The translations under genes were made by a program, and so were the position numbers. A stretch of 64,000 nucleotides of DNA from Salipiger mucosus DSM 16094 (GTDB lineage: Bacteria > Pseudomonadota > Alphaproteobacteria > Rhodobacterales > Rhodobacteraceae). Shown here piece after piece: positions 1 to 8,003 of this stretch (the first letter of the stretch is position 1; the number at the start of each line of letters is the position of its first letter). The notes beneath the pieces were generated by a model. That model saw nothing but the letters and a program-made list of their open reading frames with translations. It made no database searches and was not told where the DNA came from. The stretch lies in NCBI RefSeq assembly GCF_000442255.1, contig NZ_KE557283.1:24300-88299 (forward strand). Reading direction: 5' to 3'.

Positions 1-335
1 GCACGGCGATAGGGGATCTGCACCTTCAGGGTCTTCTGCCTCCGGCTCAAGGTCGAATAGTCCGGAACGGGCCAGTCCAGCCCCGCGAGACGCAGCAGAC
101 TGGCGACCAGCCCGGCGGTCTGCCTGAGCGGCAGCTTGAACAGCACCTTGATCGACAGGCAGAACTGGATCGCCGCATTCGAGAACACCGGCGGGCGCCC
201 AGGGCGGCCCTCATGCGGCGCGTGCCAGACCATCTCCTTGTCCAGCCAGATCAGCAAAGACCCGCGCTTGCGGAGCGCAGCGTTGTAGGCGGACCAGTTC
301 GTCGTGCGGTAGCGGGCGGGCTTGGGCTTGCTCAT
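1..335 (-). CDS. IS5-family transposase, N-terminal part (runs off window)
   Basis: Translating leftward from the ATG at 333-335 gives a protein beginning MSKPKPARYRTTNWSAYNAA, the usual opening of IS5-group DDE transposases. It continues through a GRPPVFSNAAIQFC segment and a LDWPVPDYSTLSRRQKTL segment, both typical of the N-terminal DUF772-like region of that family. The DDE catalytic half lies beyond position 1, so activity cannot be judged. The stretch 336-467 should hold the terminus of this element, but I could not place its inverted repeat. An IS21 element starts at 468, so two insertion sequences abut here. The family call is firm; completeness is unknown. Confidence 0.85.
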   Translation of the reverse strand, partial: MSKPKPARYRTTNWSAYNAALRKRGSLLIWLDKEMVWHAPHEGRPGRPPVFSNAAIQFCLSIKVLFKLPLRQTAGLVASLLRLAGLDWPVPDYSTLSRRQKTLKVQIPYRR

Positions 336-475
336 GCTGCTCGTCTAATCGCATGGATTCCCGATGTGAATCCTTCACCCGCTGAGTTCTGCAACAACGC
401 CCTGCTGCTGCACTAATGCCCGGTTCGTGGCATCCCCCTCTTCTGGATGAGACGTTGCGCGCGCATGTGTCGGGC

Positions 476-520
476 GACATGGAAAAGTGACCCCCTGACG
501 ACATGAGGAACTGACCCCCT
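476..520 (+). repeat. Two IS21 terminal subrepeats
   Basis: Two 21-base copies beginning GACATG and ending TGACCCCCT sit at 476-496 and 500-520, with a 24-base period. Multiple internal repeats near the ends are typical of IS21 elements and are taken to be transposase (IstA) binding sites. The binding role is inferred from the family. Confidence 0.75.
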
Positions 521-537
521 CGTCGGAAGGAGGTCAC

Positions 538-1839
538 ATGACAGAAGCAATATCGCAGGGTTCTTCGCGAGGACGAGTTTCGCGGAGGATCGAGATGCGG
601 ACGCCCGAAGAAGTGTCGGCGATGCTGGCACTGAAGGCGCGTGGGTGGGGTTCGAAGCGCATCGCGACGGAACTCGGCTGCTCGCGGAACACCGTGAAGC
701 GATGGCTGGCTGCGGGAGGCTGGCGCGCGCCGTCTCCGGTGGTGCGGGCGAAGGTGCTCGACGGCTTGGAGGATTGGGTGGCGGAGCGCTTTCGGCAGCA
801 CGCCGGGAACGCGGATGTGGTGCGTCAGGAGCTGGCTGCGGAGAAGGGCATCACGGTCAGCCTCCGGACCGTGGAGCGGGCGGTCGCGCCGTTGCGGCAG
901 GAGCTGCGGGCGGAAGCGCGGGCCACGGTTCGCTTCGAGACCCGCCCCGGTCAGCAGTTGCAGATCGACTTCGGTGAGCGACGGGTGGAGATTGGCGGCG
1001 CGAAGGTGAAGGTGTTCTTCTTCGTAGCCACTCTCGGCTACTCCCGGCGGCTGCACGTGCGCGCCTTCTCCGGGGAGCGCCAGGAACACTGGTTCGAGGG
1101 CATGGAAGGAGCCTTCCGCCGCTTCGGCGGTGTGCCGGAGGAAGTGCTGCTCGACAACGCCCGCGCCCTGATCTCCCACCATGATCCGGTGACGCGGGAG
1201 GTGACGATCAATGCCCGGCTCCACGCCTTTGCCCGACACTGGGGCTTCCGGGTCCGGGCCTGCGCGCCTTACCGAGCCCGGACGAAGGGCAAGGACGAGC
1301 GCGGCGTGGGCTACGTGAAGCGCAATGCCATCGCCGGACGCAGATTCGAGAGCTTCGCCGCGCTCGAGGCGCATCTGGAAGCCTGGATCAGGGAGGTCGC
1401 GGACGTGCGTATCCACGGCACGACCGGTGAACCGCCCTCCCTGCGCTTCTCCCGGGACGAAGCCCACCGGCTCAAGCCTGCCGACAGTATCCCGGCCTTC
1501 CTGACGAGTCGCGATCTCGTCCGCCGGGTCTCTTCCGACTGCGCGGTCGAGGTCGACGGTAACACCTACTCGGTGCCTTGGCGGCTGATCGGAGAGAGGG
1601 TCAGCGTTCTGGTCAGCGGCACGGAGCTGCGCGTCAGCCATGCCGGTCAGGAGGTCGCGTGCCATCGGCTGAGACCGGGGCGCCGGGCCCGGATCGTGGA
1701 CAGGACCCACTTCGAAGGCATCACGGGCGGCCCGCTGACCAACGCCGGGGAGCAAACCGAAGCTGAGCTCGCTCCCGTATCGCCGGAGCTTCTGCGGCCC
1801 CTCAGCGAATACGAAGCCGTGGCGGGAGGAGCCTGGTGA
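538..1839 (+). CDS. istA: IS21-family transposase IstA
   Basis: This 433-residue protein is the DDE recombinase of the IS21 element. The N-terminal helix-turn-helix includes CSRNTVKRWL. The catalytic core shows QLQIDFGE (first Asp), LLDNARALI (second Asp) and KGKDERGVGYVKRN (Glu). A C-terminal VDGNTYSVPWRLIGERV segment is the usual IstA beta-rich tail. The start at 538 follows a GGAAGGAGG ribosome site; an internal ATG at 595 is an alternative. The stop overlaps the istB start as TGATG, implying coupled translation. The gene looks intact, but its partner IstB is truncated, so the element is probably not autonomous. Confidence 0.92.
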   Translation: MTEAISQGSSRGRVSRRIEMRTPEEVSAMLALKARGWGSKRIATELGCSRNTVKRWLAAGGWRAPSPVVRAKVLDGLEDWVAERFRQHAGNADVVRQELAAEKGITVSLRTVERAVAPLRQELRAEARATVRFETRPGQQLQIDFGERRVEIGGAKVKVFFFVATLGYSRRLHVRAFSGERQEHWFEGMEGAFRRFGGVPEEVLLDNARALISHHDPVTREVTINARLHAFARHWGFRVRACAPYRARTKGKDERGVGYVKRNAIAGRRFESFAALEAHLEAWIREVADVRIHGTTGEPPSLRFSRDEAHRLKPADSIPAFLTSRDLVRRVSSDCAVEVDGNTYSVPWRLIGERVSVLVSGTELRVSHAGQEVACHRLRPGRRARIVDRTHFEGITGGPLTNAGEQTEAELAPVSPELLRPLSEYEAVAGGAW

Positions 1840-2328
1840 TGGCCTTCGAGACCCCTGACCATCTCGAGCGGATGCTGACACGGCTCAAGCTGACCGCGAT
1901 CCGCGACCAGCTCGACGGGCTCCTCGACGAGGCCGGGCGTGGTGAGATGACGATCCGAGAGGCTCTGACGCTGTTCTGCGAGAGGGAGATAGCCCGCAAG
2001 GATCAGCGGCGGATCGAGATGAGCTTCGGCCTGGCCCGCTTCCCCTTCGTGCGGGATCTCTCCGGCTTCGACTTTGAGGCCCAGCCTTCGGTCGACAAGG
2101 GACAGGTTCGCGACCTGGCCACCGGGCGCTTCATAGCGAACGGCGAGGCCGTGCTCCTGCTTGGGCCTCCCGGGGTGGGCAAGACCCACCTTGCTGTCGC
2201 CATAGGCCGGGAGGTGATCGTGGCGGGCTATACCGTGCTCTTCGTCCCGGCCATGACGCTGGTCGCCACTCTGGCCAAGGCGCACGCGGACGGGAAACTG
2301 GAGGAGAAGCTGGCGCACTTTGCCAAGA
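1839..2328 (+). pseudogene. istB: IS21 IstB ATPase, C-terminally truncated
   Basis: The reading frame starts with ATG at 1839, overlapping the istA stop, and encodes the first ~163 residues of an IstB helper ATPase. The Walker A motif is LLGPPGVGKTHLAVAIG. Homology ends at LEEKLAHFAK; in intact IstB proteins the Walker B segment (LLIVDELGY type) follows directly. After about 2328 the frame stays open to 2849 only because it runs antisense through a helicase gene. IstB proteins are normally about 250 residues, so roughly the last third, including Walker B, is gone. Loss of function is inferred. Confidence 0.88.
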
Positions 2329-3764
2329 GCCTCGAGCAGTCGCCCCTCTTCACGCTCCCAGCTGTAGGTTTCGACCAGAATCGTCTCGTGCTCGGCATGG
2401 ACTTGCCGCTTCCAATCCATGCCCTCAAGGTATTCATCGCGGTCGATATAGGGCGCCGTGGTCAACTCCTCCTTACCATCCCTGCCGCGTTTCTTGCGCA
2501 CGCCGAAATGCTCGATGTAGGCGCCGCTCTCGATCAGCCGGAAATCGGGCGTGTAGACGCGACGCCCGGTCTTCTGGAGCTTGTGCTCGTAGTTCGGCTC
2601 GTATTCGTAGGCGATGCCGTTCCGGAACAGCCAGTTGGCGATCAGAAGCTCTTCGAAGCTGTTCACCGTCTCGCCTTGCAGCGTCCGCAGGTTGCGGCTT
2701 TCGATCTGCGCATACCATTCGTGCTTCGTCTTGAAGTCCCACTCTGTCGGGAAGTCGTCGAAGAAACCGGCGAACCAGCCGATCACGGTTTGCGCGATGT
2801 CACTGGCGGTCGCGACGATGTGCCGAAGGATCTCCTTCATGAGGGATAGGAAGGCCTTGTCGTCCGTCGCGGTCGGCGCCAAGGGGGGCTTCTCCCCCTC
2901 CACTTCACCGATGATCTCGTAGGCCAATGCGTGGAAGGTGCGCGCCGCCACGGGGACCCCGCACCGCGCCTCGATGCGCTCGGACATCTCGGTTGCAGCA
3001 TCTTTGGCGAAGGCCAGGAGCAGGAGCTCGCTTGGCTTCCGTATCTCCGCCTTCACCAGGTATGCGGCCTTGGCCGTGATAACGCTGGTCTTGCCGGACC
3101 CCGCGCCGGCCAGAACCAACGTTGCGTCCTCGTCAACGACCACCGACAGGCGCTGCTCCGGTGTCAGCGGCATGGATTCGACCGTGTCGAAGAAGTCTTT
3201 CCACCGAAGCAGCTGAGCTTCCACGAACGTCTCGATAGCCGCGTCCCGGACGGTGTTCGGATCGGCAGCGAAGGCCACGATAGGGGCGATCCGGGACATC
3301 ACCTCGTTGCCGACGGCCTCCGCGTTCAGCTTGGAAAGCACACGGCTGTTTAGATCGGCAGCGTCGCGCGCCAGCGGCGCTACGTGGCATGCGGCAGGAT
3401 AAACATCCGGCACCTTGAGCGCATCGAGCGTGTGAAGGATGCGCCGGACCGCTGCGTCTTCCTTTTGCAGCTCCGCCCAATTGAAATTCGTCCAGGCGGT
3501 CGTAACCGCCTCTGCGAAGGTTCTGGCCGCAGAGGCATCCACCGCTGGCAAGGTCAGGTTGCCGCCGCCACCAAGATCGAGCGATAGCGACGACGAAAGA
3601 AGGCCTTTCTTCACTGAGGGTCGCGCTGCGAGAGCGTCAAACCCTATGCGGGGCGAACCCGCCCCGCGTGCCGCAATGCCCCTGTCTTGCAGAGTTAGGG
3701 ACCTTGGATGTCGGCCGAGAGGGTCAACCAGGAACCTCAGGAAAGGTTTTGAGGCGAGGTTCAT
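2329..3764 (-). pseudogene. UvrD/HelD-like superfamily 1 helicase, 3' end lost to IS21
   Basis: This leftward gene encodes the N-terminal ~478 residues of an SF1 DNA helicase. A PLTPEQ Q-motif precedes Walker A (LVLAGAGSGKTSVITAKAAY, GxGSGKT near residues 220-226 from the start used here). Motif Ia follows (LLLAFAKDAATEMSERI), then an insert with a nuclease-like EYEPNYEH..YTPDF segment seen in UvrD/HelD-type proteins. Homology stops at SWEREEGRLLEAL, exactly where truncated istB begins on the other strand. Motifs III-VI are missing. The frame continues antisense through istB and istA to 1647, giving a 739-residue chimera that should not be taken as real. The start chosen is MNLASKPFLRF at 3764; an upstream in-frame ATG at 3866 is possible. 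Confidence 0.82.
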
Positions 3765-4095
3765 TTGCACCAAACTACCAGTCTTTTCCAAGGTGTAGCA
3801 GATTTCGGACAGCCGGGAACCTTTCCGGACCCATTTCAAACGCGAATGGGTGCCTGCCCTGTTCATTTATTTCCGAGAATGCATCTGACCGGCGACTTGC
3901 TGGGCCGGGACACCCGATTGCCACGGGCAATGGCGAACTTTTTTCTTCGCCCCGCAGACTATTGGCCAATCTCCATTTCGAGGACCGACACAAAGACCAG
4001 CGAGCCCAAGAGATGAGAAGGAGGCCCCCCGGAAACGACTGCGGACAGGCTTGATGCTGCCACGAACGGCAGACGCGCAACCAAGGAGGACCACC
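3765..4095. other. Intergenic region without a recognised gene
   Basis: This stretch separates the start of the leftward helicase remnant from the first small rightward gene. Open frames in it lack ribosome sites and familiar sequence. The only clear element is the AAGGAGG ribosome site at 4083-4089 for the gene starting at 4096. Both promoters of this divergent pair should lie here, but none stood out. Confidence 0.5.
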
Positions 4096-4509
4096 ATGCT
4101 GCGTAAGTTCCCGACGAAGACCCTGTCCGCAGATCTGCAACTCGCTGCCGTTCGCGCGCAATTTGACAAGCACGGATCCGCGCTGTGCAACGCCGCGGGC
4201 CTGATCGACGGCGACGCCGGAACGGCCCGTGTCCTGCGCCTCATATCCCGCTTGCGCGAAGCCGCGCGCCTGGACTGGGCGACGCGCCGCAGGCTGGTCG
4301 ATCTGCACCGCCTTTTGTCTCTCGACCCGGTCATCGATGAGTTCGAACCCGACCTTTCGTCCTGGGTTTTTCTCGATCCCGCGAGCCCGGAGGTGGAAGA
4401 GCTCTGCCTTCTAACTGACCGGCTCTACGACCTCCTGGTCGAGATCGGAGAACTGGACGATGAGCGGGATGCGCTGGCACTTGCCCTCCCGGTGCAGGAC
4501 GCGGCCTGA
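4096..4509 (+). CDS. Small hypothetical protein, acidic and helical
   Basis: I do not recognise this 137-residue protein. The start at 4096 is set by a strong AAGGAGG site six bases upstream; an upstream ATG in frame at 4051 lacks one. It has no signal peptide, membrane segment or cysteine cluster and looks alpha-helical, with an acidic C-terminal half (EVEELCLLTDRLYDLLVEIG). A KHGSALC segment followed by an aspartate-rich turn resembles RHGASLC in the next gene, so the two may be distant relatives. It is followed by two more small genes and a terminator, suggesting one transcription unit. Function unknown. Confidence 0.7.
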   Translation: MLRKFPTKTLSADLQLAAVRAQFDKHGSALCNAAGLIDGDAGTARVLRLISRLREAARLDWATRRRLVDLHRLLSLDPVIDEFEPDLSSWVFLDPASPEVEELCLLTDRLYDLLVEIGELDDERDALALALPVQDAA

Positions 4510-4822
4510 ACTGCGGCGCCGACCATGCGCAGTTTGCACGGTCGGCGTCATGCTCCGGGATGACCGCAAAGCGCAGTCTTCCGACAGGGCACCGACGGCG
4601 GCGGCACGGCCCAGGAACAGAAAAAATCATGCCCCCAGCAGATTTCCTCTTCGTCATCCCGATGAACGACCAATGTTCTCGTCACCAGCACCCAAGACCA
4701 GCTTCGCAACCAACCGAAAGGACCCTGCCAACGCCCCCGCGTCTCCCCGCGACGGAACATGACGCCGATGAATCAGGCACACCAGCACACCGTTTCCGCC
4801 ACCGCATGAAAGGGAGATCATC
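4510..4822. other. Intergenic region, nothing recognised
   Basis: These 313 bases lie between two small rightward genes. I see no convincing coding frame or hairpin. A GGGAGA site at 4811-4816 serves the gene at 4823. The length is unusual for an operon, so a separate promoter may lie here. Confidence 0.45.
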
Positions 4823-5173
4823 ATGCTCAACACCACCGCACTCGACACCGCCGAGGCGCGTCTTGGCGCCGCCTATGCGGTGGAGCAGCACCTCCGCCGC
4901 CATGGTGCGAGCCTCTGCGACCTGCTCGACGCGCTCGATGATCCGAGTGGGTTCGCGGCGCTCTGCGATCTGCATGGTGCCTTCGGGCAGCCGATCCCGG
5001 ATGCCGATGCCGTCGAGGCCGCGCTGCGCGATATCCGTCGTATCCTGGCCGACCAGGCGCCGACGTCGCTCGACAGGATCGGGCATGAGAGGGGCCTGCC
5101 AGCTTCCGACATGACCCGGTGGCATGGCGCGCGCGTCAGCGAGCTTCTCGGGCGATTCCGCCATGCCGACTGA
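4823..5173 (+). CDS. Small hypothetical protein
   Basis: This unrecognised 116-residue protein starts at ATG 4823 after an AAGGGAGA ribosome site. It is helical and soluble, without signal peptide or membrane segment. The N-terminal half contains YAVEQHLRRHGASLCDLLDA, which echoes a similar His-Gly-x-x-Leu-Cys stretch in the protein at 4096-4509. The stop at 5171-5173 overlaps the next gene start (5163) by 11 bases, so the two are probably translated together. Function unknown; conserved context would be the best clue. Confidence 0.7.
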   Translation: MLNTTALDTAEARLGAAYAVEQHLRRHGASLCDLLDALDDPSGFAALCDLHGAFGQPIPDADAVEAALRDIRRILADQAPTSLDRIGHERGLPASDMTRWHGARVSELLGRFRHAD

Positions 5174-5561
5174 GACCGGGGCACGCTGTGTCCTTCAGCT
5201 GGCGCGCCGGCGCCGCTTGAGCGTCCATCCCGATCAGTTCGGGATGGAGCAGGACATCTGCGACGTGACGCTGTGGCTCATCGAGAAGCACAGCCTGTCT
5301 CGTGTTCACGTCTGGGTGGACCGGCACTACACGCAGATCGGACCGGAGATCGCCGGCGTGACTGTCATCACTTCGCCGCGCCATCCAGCGCGACTGACCG
5401 AGGCGGCGCACGAGGCGTTTCTCGCGCTCGGCTACAGGATCGAAGATACCCGCGCAGACACCTACGGCCATCAGTTTTGCGACGGCCATCACTCGAAGCA
5501 CGAAGTCATCCAAGCCTATACGCGCATCGAAGACGCGCTGAAGCTCTGGCGATCACAATAA
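5163..5561 (+). CDS. Small hypothetical protein, operon partner of the preceding gene
   Basis: The 132-residue product starts at ATG 5163, inside the end of the preceding gene, which favours translational coupling. The sequence mixes beta and alpha character (HVWVDRHYTQIGPEIAGVTV, then a helix). It carries a His/Asp-rich stretch near the C-terminus (DTYGHQFCDGHHSKHEV) that could bind a metal; that is inference only. No known family was recognised. A strong intrinsic terminator starts 25 bases after the stop, marking the end of this small-protein unit. Confidence 0.68.
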   Translation: MPTETGARCVLQLARRRRLSVHPDQFGMEQDICDVTLWLIEKHSLSRVHVWVDRHYTQIGPEIAGVTVITSPRHPARLTEAAHEAFLALGYRIEDTRADTYGHQFCDGHHSKHEVIQAYTRIEDALKLWRSQ

Positions 5562-5585
5562 CAAATACTCGGACATCTCGGACGA

Positions 5586-5608
5586 GGGCGGCGAAAGCCG
5601 CCCTTTTT
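5586..5608 (+). terminator. Rho-independent terminator
   Basis: A perfect 7-bp stem GGGCGGC/GCCGCCC with a GAAA tetraloop is followed directly by TTTTT. It ends the three-gene small-protein unit at 4096-5561. Confidence 0.92.
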
Positions 5609-6114
5609 GCATGCCTTGCGCTCGTTGGTGCAAGGCATGCCGACATTGTACATCAACTTCACGGCCAGACTTCGAAAAAGTCGCTGTTGTGCTCGTTCCG
5701 GAGAAGTGGCTCGCGATAACCGGCGGCGGAAACTACGCTGCCAACCCAAGAACGCCACGGCCACGATCAAGCCCGAGAAAGTTTACGAAAATCGTTTCTG
5801 CCGCCTGCTTCTGATGCCTATATCCCTCAGGACAGAGTCGAACCCTCGTTCCCGCGAGAAAAGGCCGAAAAAACGGAAAATCGGGCGCCTACGCCCGATT
5901 GACCTTATTCGCTTGCGAAATGGACCTTATAAGCCCGCCGGTGGCCACTAATTGGTAGTGGCGATAATGTCGGACCAACCGTCAAATGGCCATCGACCAC
6001 GGCAATTCCCTTATTTTACTGGGCTCCGAATCGTCATCCGGCGGGCTCCCTGTCCATCCTACAACCATTTCTTGTCCATCGGCTTCCGGCGCCCGGTATG
6101 CCAATTCCAACGAA
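5609..6114. other. Intergenic region, possible left flank of Tn7-like element
   Basis: No gene is supported here. The region holds the palindrome GCCACTA-ATTGG-TAGTGGC at 5944-5962, two TGTCCATC copies 22 bases apart near 6050 and 6072, and the hairpin listed at 5879-5900. Short repeats spaced about one TnsB footprint apart could belong to a transposon end, but I could not match them to the other flank with confidence. Confidence 0.4.
5879..5900 (-). terminator. Hairpin, probable leftward terminator
   Basis: A perfect 9-bp stem AATCGGGCG/CGCCCGATT with a 4-base loop. Read leftward it is followed by TTCCGTTTTTT, as expected of an intrinsic terminator. It could back up the tniQ-proximal terminator at 6115-6139. 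Confidence 0.6.
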
Positions 6115-6139
6115 AAATGCCGCCCGATGGGCGGCATTT
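6115..6139 (-). terminator. Rho-independent terminator after tniQ
   Basis: An 11-bp perfect stem AAATGCCGCCC/GGGCGGCATTT with a 3-base loop lies 26 bases beyond the tniQ stop. Read leftward it runs into TTTTTCG. It very likely ends the tnsA-tnsB-tnsC-tniQ transcript. Confidence 0.9.
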
Positions 6140-6164
6140 CGACTGATCGAAGATCGCGAAGTAC

Positions 6165-8003
6165 CTAGACCTCCCATGCCACCGGCAGATCCTTTCGAAA
6201 ATAGAGCGCGACTCCGAAGGGCTTGGGATCGAATACGGGTTCCACCCCGTGCCGCGCCAGAATCTGCTCGACCCGGTATTTCTTGAGTCCGGTCTCGAGC
6301 GGCAGACGTGTTTTTACGGCAAACCGTTTCCGAAACCTGCCCATCGCCTCCGGTGTCACCCACGTTCCATCATCGGTCTCGATCGTATCGAGAAGCGGAC
6401 CGCCCTCCCGATTATTGATCAGGTTCTTCGTCGCATTCTTCCCGATCCCCAGCATCGCGAGAGCGAGCTCCACCGTCATTCCAGGTCGACAGCCGGAGAG
6501 CACGGATTTCAGTTCGAGGGTATCGATGACCACTCCGTCGATCCCCGGGATATCGGACATCCGACAGACCCGCTTCAAACGTCCATCGAACAGCGCCGGG
6601 AGAATGACCCCGATTTTCTGGCGGGTCTTTTCCGCGGCTTTCGCAAGCGGAACCATCCCGCGCGGGCATTCGTCGATCTCTTCGCCGAGCTCTTGCAGCC
6701 GCGCCTCGAATTTCTCGACATCGATCCGGTCGACGGCCCGGCTCAATTTGCTGCCGGCGAGTTCGACATCCCCGAGAAGTCTCAGGTATCCCAGCCGGAT
6801 CACCGCCCGCACCATGGGCCGCGAGGCATTCAGGCGGTCCGGCAATGCCGACACCGACACCGCGCGTTTCATCGCGGCGGCGACCTCCACGCCCTGTTGA
6901 TAGTCGAGAACCACGTCACCCGCCCAGTGATCCTTCTCGCTTGCCGGGACGACGGCACGACTGACGAGCATGTTCTGCAACGTCCGCGGATCGACGTGCT
7001 CGGTCTTGGCGATGGCGGCGACACTGGAAAGCCGCGGCGCCTCGACAGGCTCGCCCATCAGCGTCTGCCCTGCCTTCAGCGGGAAGCCGTCCCGGATCTT
7101 GTCGCGCACGAGCGCCCGGATCGCCCCCGGGTCCTTCGCCATCTTGTGCCACGAGAGCCACCGGTAGAGCATGCCGAGAGCGCCCTGAGGGCGGTACCCC
7201 CGGCTACCGCTGGTCCGGGCCTGGACCAGCAGGCTGTCGAGAGCGGAATCGATCCCCTGCCGGCCTTCAGCGACGGCGGACCAGCCGGCGTGCTGAGCGA
7301 GTTCCCAGTCTTCCGGCGACATCTCCCCCGCCCGCTTGTCGGGGCCGAACGCGAGCACACCGCCGAGAAATGCACTCGCACGCCAGCCCTGTTCGATGTC
7401 CTGCGCGTCGAGCCAGTCGGGCCCCGCCTGCCCCGCGATGCGCCCGAGGATATAGGTTTGCATCGGCGAAACAGAACGGCTCTCGCATGAGCGCGCCAGC
7501 GACAGGAGCGAGTCGCGATCCTCCGGTACCTGCTGGCGCAGTTCGCCGAGAGTGTCGTCCCATCGCCCGGTCCGTCGATCGAGCAGTGCGATGCCGTGAC
7601 GCTCACATGTGCTGACCGCCGCCAGCGCCCAGGAGACGCGGTGACGCCGCTGCGCGTGCGGAGCCCCGGGGTCGGCCTCGTCTTCCGCGAGACACATCGG
7701 ACAGAACCGTGTCGACGGGGCGACCCGGAACTCGGCCGAGAACTCCTGGCCCCGCAGCACGTAGAGATGCCCGCCCAGCGACTTGATGACGTTGTGACGG
7801 ACCGGGGCAGAATCCTGGTCGGCGACATCGCAGAGGCGGTCCACGGCCGTGTCCACGCCACGGGCGAGATCCACCGCCGGAACGCCGATGTCGTTGAGGA
7901 AGGGGACAAGGCCACCGCTGGTGTGGAAGGCCGCCAGTCGCCCGGCCCAGGAGATCGGCGTCTCGTCATCGCAGAATGGCAGGTGGGGGTAGAGCTTAGC
8001 CAC
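6165..8003 (-). CDS. tniQ: TniQ/TnsD-family target-selection protein
   Basis: TniQ proteins choose the insertion site of Tn7-like elements and pass it to the AAA regulator. The start chosen is GTG at 8003, overlapping the tnsC stop by eight bases and giving 612 residues beginning VAKLYPHLPFCDDETPISWA; this opening matches the TniQ N-terminus. A zinc-binding set is visible: FCPMC (C101, C104) and CERHG (C133, H136). The roughly 470 residues after it resemble the long variable C-terminal part of TnsD-like proteins, which often reads a fixed attachment site. That length suggests a sequence-specific site rather than the short resolvase-targeted TniQ type, which is inference. A terminator follows. 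Confidence 0.85.
   Translation of the reverse strand: MAKLYPHLPFCDDETPISWAGRLAAFHTSGGLVPFLNDIGVPAVDLARGVDTAVDRLCDVADQDSAPVRHNVIKSLGGHLYVLRGQEFSAEFRVAPSTRFCPMCLAEDEADPGAPHAQRRHRVSWALAAVSTCERHGIALLDRRTGRWDDTLGELRQQVPEDRDSLLSLARSCESRSVSPMQTYILGRIAGQAGPDWLDAQDIEQGWRASAFLGGVLAFGPDKRAGEMSPEDWELAQHAGWSAVAEGRQGIDSALDSLLVQARTSGSRGYRPQGALGMLYRWLSWHKMAKDPGAIRALVRDKIRDGFPLKAGQTLMGEPVEAPRLSSVAAIAKTEHVDPRTLQNMLVSRAVVPASEKDHWAGDVVLDYQQGVEVAAAMKRAVSVSALPDRLNASRPMVRAVIRLGYLRLLGDVELAGSKLSRAVDRIDVEKFEARLQELGEEIDECPRGMVPLAKAAEKTRQKIGVILPALFDGRLKRVCRMSDIPGIDGVVIDTLELKSVLSGCRPGMTVELALAMLGIGKNATKNLINNREGGPLLDTIETDDGTWVTPEAMGRFRKRFAVKTRLPLETGLKKYRVEQILARHGVEPVFDPKPFGVALYFRKDLPVAWEV

Larger units (their letters stand above)
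468..2328 (+). mobile_element. IS21-family element, 3' truncated
   Basis: The element begins with TGTCGGGCGACATGG at 468, followed by two copies of a GACATG..TGACCCCCT repeat, then istA and istB with a TGATG junction. It stops abruptly inside istB near 2328, where a leftward helicase gene begins. The right inverted repeat and the last third of istB are missing, so this is a remnant fixed by deletion or by recombination with another copy. Confidence 0.85.

Noticed and set aside
211-1881. Long leftward 556-codon frame opposite istA
   Set aside because: It lies antisense to a well-supported IS21 transposase and has low-complexity Arg/Pro-rich sequence typical of GC-rich shadow frames.
1647-2328. 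Leftward reading frame continuing the helicase to a 739-residue protein
   Set aside because: Everything left of about 2328 is antisense to istB and istA and has no helicase similarity; the frame is open by chance in GC-rich DNA.
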